Positions 59,639 through 64,000 of a DNA stretch of 64,000 nucleotides are shown here, piece by piece. This stretch comes from Hyalella azteca (lineage: Eukaryota; Arthropoda; Malacostraca; Amphipoda; Hyalellidae). Position numbers and translations under genes: made by a program. Every line of letters starts with the position of its first letter. Position 1 is the first letter of the stretch. The notes beneath the pieces were generated by a model. That model was not told the origin of the DNA, did not search any database, and saw only the letters and a list, made by a program, of their open reading frames with translations. The stretch spans positions 1 to 64,000 of the forward strand of contig NW_025946916.1 of NCBI RefSeq assembly GCF_000764305.2, written 5' to 3'.

Positions 59639-60352
59639 GTAAGACATTCGAATCGTTTAGTGCGAATAAATACTTTCTGGACTTGAATAAATAAATTTTG
59701 TATGATGTTCCTGTCATATTATTATATTTTTTATATGTGACGTCGCGTAGTGCTGTTTGATTAGAAATAAATTTTGAACTAAACTATTCATACACACTCA
59801 AAAAATTTTTATATGTGAAAACAGACTTGAAGTGCCTAGTCACATTTCTGTCCCTATTCAAATATCCTAAGAAATGTTGCATTCCATTTTCACTGCAAAT
59901 AAGAAAATGATCATAATTTATCGCAGTCATTAATTTTTGCTTTGAGAATTCTAAGTATAAAATAAACAAATCGATAAACATTATTCGATAATGATCAAAT
60001 AATCCATAAACATTAGTTTCGATTATTATTACATACATATATAATATATTTTCGGTGTTCATTGCATGCGGATATAGATTTTATGCTTTGGCAACAATGA
60101 AAGTGCGCACTAGGAGAATTATATGAGACTTTGTTCAAATATCGACGCACTTTCTGCTGCGTAGTGTGGATCAAGCAAACATAATTTGGTGCTGTAAAAG
60201 GCGTTTCAGCTCCGTGCAGATAGTGCGTCTTAATAAGCGCAACCATCTTTATTTAAACATAATAACTCTCGTTTCTCTGAATGTGTGCAAATTTTAAGGT
60301 GCCACCAAGCGACGTCAAGTCATATCACAGTCAAAACAAGTGTGTGTTGTTA

Positions 60353-60702
60353 AATGCATCTCAATTGGGACAACACGACTTAGTTATTTTCTTGAGAGGC
60401 GGCAACTCTCATGGCTGCCCGAAGGTCACAGAAAGAGCGCCAGTCACAGTGGCGTGAAATGCGTCTGTATTTGGACAATCCAACTCATTTATTGTCTTAA
60501 GTGTACCAAAATGCGTCTCTATTTGGATAATATGACTCATTTATTGTCTTAAGTATACCAAAATGCGTCTCTATTTGGATAATATGACTCATTTGTTGTC
60601 TTAAGTATACCAAAATGCGTCTCTATTTGGATAATATGACTCATTTGTTGCCTTAAATACCAAAATGCCTCTCTATTTAGATAATATGACTCATTTATTG
60701 TC
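60353..60702. repeat. 56-base minisatellite ending at the N
   Basis: Units of caaaatgcgtctctatttgg followed by ataatatgactcatttattg and tcttaagtatac; a GC-rich insert of about 60 bases sits after the first unit. Confidence 0.92.
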
Positions 60703-60703
60703 T

Positions 60704-60704
60704 N
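60704..60704. other. Single N, probable contig joint
   Basis: An N interrupts a 56-base minisatellite; the sequence after it begins in the middle of a duplicated exon. This looks like an assembly joint of unknown real size. Confidence 0.8.
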
Positions 60705-60710
60705 AGACAG

Positions 60711-60798
60711 GAACAGAGTGGGCAGCAGCCAGCCATCCCTGCCTGTCATCCATAAAACCTTGCAGGAAAAACCATCGGGATTCCCAAGGAGCGTCAAG
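60711..60798 (+). pseudogene. Dscam2-like: Partial second copy of FN3-1/FN3-2 exon
   Basis: Repeats 53946-54033 with only a few changes. It starts abruptly inside the exon seven bases after a single N, so it has no proper acceptor of its own. The donor AAG|gtgcga is kept. It is most simply an alternate-haplotype contig end or a truncated duplicate. Confidence 0.8.
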
Positions 60799-60831
60799 GT
60801 GCGAACTATAATCAATTAATATTTTTCGAAA

Positions 60832-60892
60832 TTTTTAGCGCATTTTCTCATTTATGGAAAAAATGCACTATTGTGCTCGCCATATCCGTCTT

Positions 60893-60925
<33 letters not shown>

Positions 60926-61013
60926 CCGTCCGTCCGTGACCTCCAGTTTTCGTCGGCGAGAAAATGCGCTCTCTGTCACTCACTGCAGTGAGTACTGAGT
61001 TATATTTTTTTTA
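60832..61013 (+). mobile_element. GTCY-rich dispersed element, copy 7
   Basis: Part of the second copy of the 53946-57000 block; it appears identical to copy 6, so it was duplicated with the block and was not inserted independently. Confidence 0.8.
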
Positions 61014-61158
61014 ATAAGGGGACTTTTATTGACAAATAAATATTTATAAATATGGTTAATCATCCTATTGATATAGATTTTTAAAATAAATTTGTGTATA
61101 AAAATTAACAGGTTTTATAAAGACATGGGGAAATTTTGTACTTCTTTTACACTTGCAG

Positions 61159-61265
61159 ATTGTAAGCGCGACAGCCAATAGCTTCAGGTTGACTTGGTTG
61201 CCTCCTCTGCCCAACGCAACCCACGGTACCTTGCTTGGCTACCATCTGGGCATCAGGCTTAACAG
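61159..61265 (+). CDS. Dscam2-like: Second copy of FN3-2 middle exon
   Basis: Same as 54394-54500 except for one silent change (CCT to CCC). Splice sites are intact (acttgcag and AACAG|gtgagc). The intron before it looks identical to 54034-54393. Confidence 0.75.
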
Positions 61266-61600
61266 GTGAGCTTTCCTGAAGGAGTGAGCTTTTGTAAATG
61301 TATGAGCATCTGTAAATGAATGAGTTTTGTGAAGGAGTGAGCTTTTGTAAATGAATGAGCATCGTAAATGAATGAGTTCTGTGAAGGAGTGAGCTTTTGT
61401 AAATGAATGAGCATCGTAAATGAATGAGTTCTGTGAAGGAGTGAGCTTTTTTAAATGAAAAAGCTTTTGTAAATGAATGAGCATTCGTAATCGAATGAGC
61501 TTTCGTAAATAGATTAGCTTTCGTAAATGAATGAGCTTTCGTAAAGCAATGAGCTTCCGAAAAGCAACGAGCGTTCGTAAAACAATGATCTTTCGAAAAA
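61266..61600. repeat. Donor-derived array in the second copy
   Basis: Units of gaaggagtgagcttttgtaa and atgaatgagcatc, starting directly at the donor. It corresponds to 54501-54830 but differs in unit order. Confidence 0.9.
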
Positions 61601-62063
61601 GAAAGAAGGCACTGCTGTCTTTGTCAACTCTCACCAACCTGGTAACATGGAGACTTATCGTCTTCCTTCTCTATGTGGCATGAACACCTTTTTAGTAGGT
61701 ACCTCTTATGTCAAACATGCGCCTAATCAATTTAAATTAGTGGAATCAGTTATTATCTAGTCATACGAACCATTAATAGTCATGACTAATGAAATTTGGT
61801 TATTTTTAGCCAACTCAATTTTGAGGGATAAGAACTATCTAACTTAATTTTCCTTGCCCTAGAAATAGAATGAGGGGATCATCTTGCATCAATTCCTTCA
61901 GGGAAGATGAAGCCAAATAATATATTACATCAATTCATCATACATCAAAACCAAATCATCATACGTATATACATCATCATATATCAATTTCTTTAGGGAG
62001 GATGAAGCCAAATCATACATTTTCCCAGCCATAAATTTCTCATTACGTAATTATTTCACTCAG

Positions 62064-62203
62064 TTTGAGCAGGCGAGACGACGTCTCATCCTACAGCTTC
62101 CTCACCATCAACCTCGCGGAAGGCGAAGAAGCGTCCGCGGGGGCGGTTGAGTACTCAGCCAAGCAGCTCACTTCGCTTGTGGATGAGATGCCCAGCATGC
62201 CGG
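62064..62203 (+). CDS. Dscam2-like: Second copy of FN3-2 C'-E exon
   Basis: Aligns to 55252-55391 without indels but with several changes, some altering residues (IKLADG becomes INLAEG). Splice sites remain (cactcag; CCGG|gtaagg). The following exon of the first copy (55736-55909) has no full counterpart; only its acceptor repeats are present at 62797-63067. The second copy therefore cannot encode a complete FN3-2. Confidence 0.72.
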
Positions 62204-62796
62204 GTAAGGGATTTGATTTATCTTATTTAATGACTGGTCAAATTTATAAATAAGTTAAATTAATTAATTTAATTATTTTTAAATGAATTTTTAAATATAA
62301 ATAATGTAATTTAAATTATTGGAATTAATTCATTTTAATTTTCTTATTAATTGATACTAATGCGGACTCATTTCTTTTAGTTGGTATTTAGTTGCATCAG
62401 TATTTAATTTTTTAGTATAATTAAATTATACATTACATCAAACATTACAGTACATTTAATTAAATGATTTAAGCATGAAGGCATCACAATCATATCATCG
62501 TATGTATATGGTGAGAAGGATTTTCTTTTTACAGTTATGGTCAAATTTGCTAACATCTTTGAATTTGGAAACAAGCCTCCACATTCCTGTGAATTTTTTA
62601 TTTTATTTTTTCCTTATTTGAACGCCATTTTCATTCACACAACACATCACCTCTTGCACCGTGGCTTTAGCTTAAACTTATCAATTAAGAATTTTTTTAG
62701 ATGATATATAATCTTTGATTTGTCTTCTTTATACCCCGATGATTTCTCAGCAAATTAATTCAATTCTCAAGTAGAAATATTATCATCATTTATTTT

Positions 62797-63067
62797 TTTT
62801 TGCGGGCAGCAGCCCTCGCTGGGAGCAAAATTTTTTTTCTGTTATTTATTTTATTTTTTTAACGGGCAGTAGCCTCACTGGGAACAATATTTTATTCTCA
62901 TTCATTTATTTTATTTATTTAATTTTTTCTTGCGGGCAGCAGCCCTCGCTGGTACCAATATTTTATTCTCATTCATTTATTTTATTTATTCAATTTTTCT
63001 ATTTTGCGGGCAGCAGCCCTCGCAGGGAACAAAATTTTATTCTCATTCACTTATTTTATTTATTCAA
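62797..63067. repeat. Four acceptor repeats in the second copy
   Basis: Units of about 70 bases with tgcgggcagcagccctcgc and attttattctcattcat. They stand where the last FN3-2 exon should be, but the exon body is absent. Confidence 0.9.
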
Positions 63068-63729
63068 TTTTATTTAATCACTAGAAGGAACACTATCACT
63101 CTCTATGTGTTTCATTCACGTTGGGAAAACTCGAAAAGATTATGCTAGTAACGATGTAAGTTATGCTTACATCATTCCCCCTCGATGGAAGTGAAAGTGT
63201 GACGAATATAATATGTCAATTTTAGTCACCTACAAACTTTCTTCTATTAATTATGACATTTTGCCAAGCCTGAATAATTACAGCAATTCAGTTGCAATCA
63301 ACTTCAGAAACATTGCAGAAAAAGCAATTCAATGTTAATTGGCTTATCTACGTGGTCTACCCACGAACGTCCATGACGCAGGATCTGACTTGGGATTTTG
63401 CACTCTCTGGTCTAGATAGTACAAGTAAATTTTAATTGTTAAATTGACTCTTTAGTGATGTTTTCAAATAATTATTACATGAGTCTCTACCACATTATAA
63501 TGCATTTGATAATATACCTGGACTCATTCTATGGAGGCATTTAATAGCTTATCACACGCATTAACATATCTAGAACTTTAATTAACACATACGATTAAAG
63601 CCAATAATCGCTTCTTCACGCTTATCTTCCGCTAATTATGCTACGAATCTAAACCCCACTAATCGCTTGTAGAGCTTAAAACCCACTTCCCATTCCCCCA
63701 ACTCTCCTTAACTCCCCCAGAGCTCATGA

Positions 63730-64000
63730 ACCTGAAGTTTATGACTCATTTTTCATCCATGAACTCCTGTTCCATCCACTAGCCCAAATTTTCATCCACA
63801 AATCCCACTTTTCATCCACTAGCCCAAATTTTCACCCACGAACCACACTTCTCGTCAGTGAACCCAACTTTTCATAAATGAACCCACTTTTCATACACGA
63901 ACCCCACTTTTCATCAAAGAGCCCAACTTTTCATCAATGAACCCCACTTGTCATCCTATAGCCCCACTTTCCATCCCCTAGCCCCACTTTTCATCCACAA
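63730..64000. repeat. cttttcatccac array in the second copy, runs off the window
   Basis: Same family as 56784-57168, with units of cccacttttcatccactagc type. Confidence 0.9.

Larger units (their letters stand above)
60704..64000. repeat. Large duplicate of 53946 to about 57000
   Basis: From the N at 60704 to the window end the sequence follows 53946 onward in the same order: exon part, GTCY element, FN3-2 exons, acceptor repeats, the block starting tcactagaaggaacac (56075 and 63070), the C-rich acceptor (56783 and 63720) and the cttttcatcc array. The offset is 6765 at first, 6812 at 55252 and about 6997 later, with length differences mainly in arrays. The first 500 bases are almost identical and later parts clearly diverged. 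Confidence 0.9.

Overview
This window looks like arthropod nuclear DNA, most likely from a crustacean with long introns (the taxon is an inference). It is AT-rich, has no compact gene clusters, and is crowded with minisatellites and decayed transposons. On the + strand it carries the exons of one large cell-surface receptor gene. The exons run in the order Ig1 to Ig9, then FN3-1 to FN3-4, and match the Dscam family domain by domain (for example GQYV..GDVVS..NI..V...DGGLY.C at Ig5, and a PP.W.IEP start at Ig8). The last domains of a typical Dscam (FN3-4 end, Ig10, FN3-5, FN3-6, transmembrane segment and tail) would lie beyond the window. The first exon, with the signal peptide, was not found.

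Layout: 1-12876 holds no exon I can support. It contains a palindromic MITE-like element (3140-3498), a GTCY-rich mobile element (2698-2843), a decayed Tc1/mariner-type transposase (about 5737-6475, minus strand) and many tandem repeats. The first recognised exon (12877-13985) encodes an unusual stretch of about 310 basic and polar residues followed by the first half of Ig1. Exons are then sparse up to 38 kb (Ig1, Ig2 and Ig3 second halves) and dense from 38 to 59.6 kb. Two successive Ig7 exons (44199-44489 and 46949-47236) share phase and near-equal length. This matches the arrangement of Drosophila Dscam2, where two Ig7 exons are spliced mutually exclusively, so the gene is called Dscam2-like.

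The most striking feature is that tandem arrays sit on splice junctions. At roughly ten exons, a minisatellite starts at, or is built from, the exon end plus its 5' splice site (22687, 26818, 38359, 41784, 43505, 49470, 51383, 52556, 54501). At several others the 3' splice site plus exon start is repeated (53560-53855, 55648-55750, 62797-63067). This leaves rows of decoy splice sites beside real exons. I know of no description of such a gene-wide pattern.

Several half-domain exons expected of a Dscam are absent (Ig2 first half, Ig3 first half, Ig4 end plus Ig5 first half, Ig9 first half, most of FN3-3). There are two single-N joints, at 46239 and 60704. After the second one the sequence repeats 53946 to about 57000. 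I read this as a mixture of assembly loss in repeats and a haplotype-type or true duplication, so exon absence should not be taken as biological without other data.
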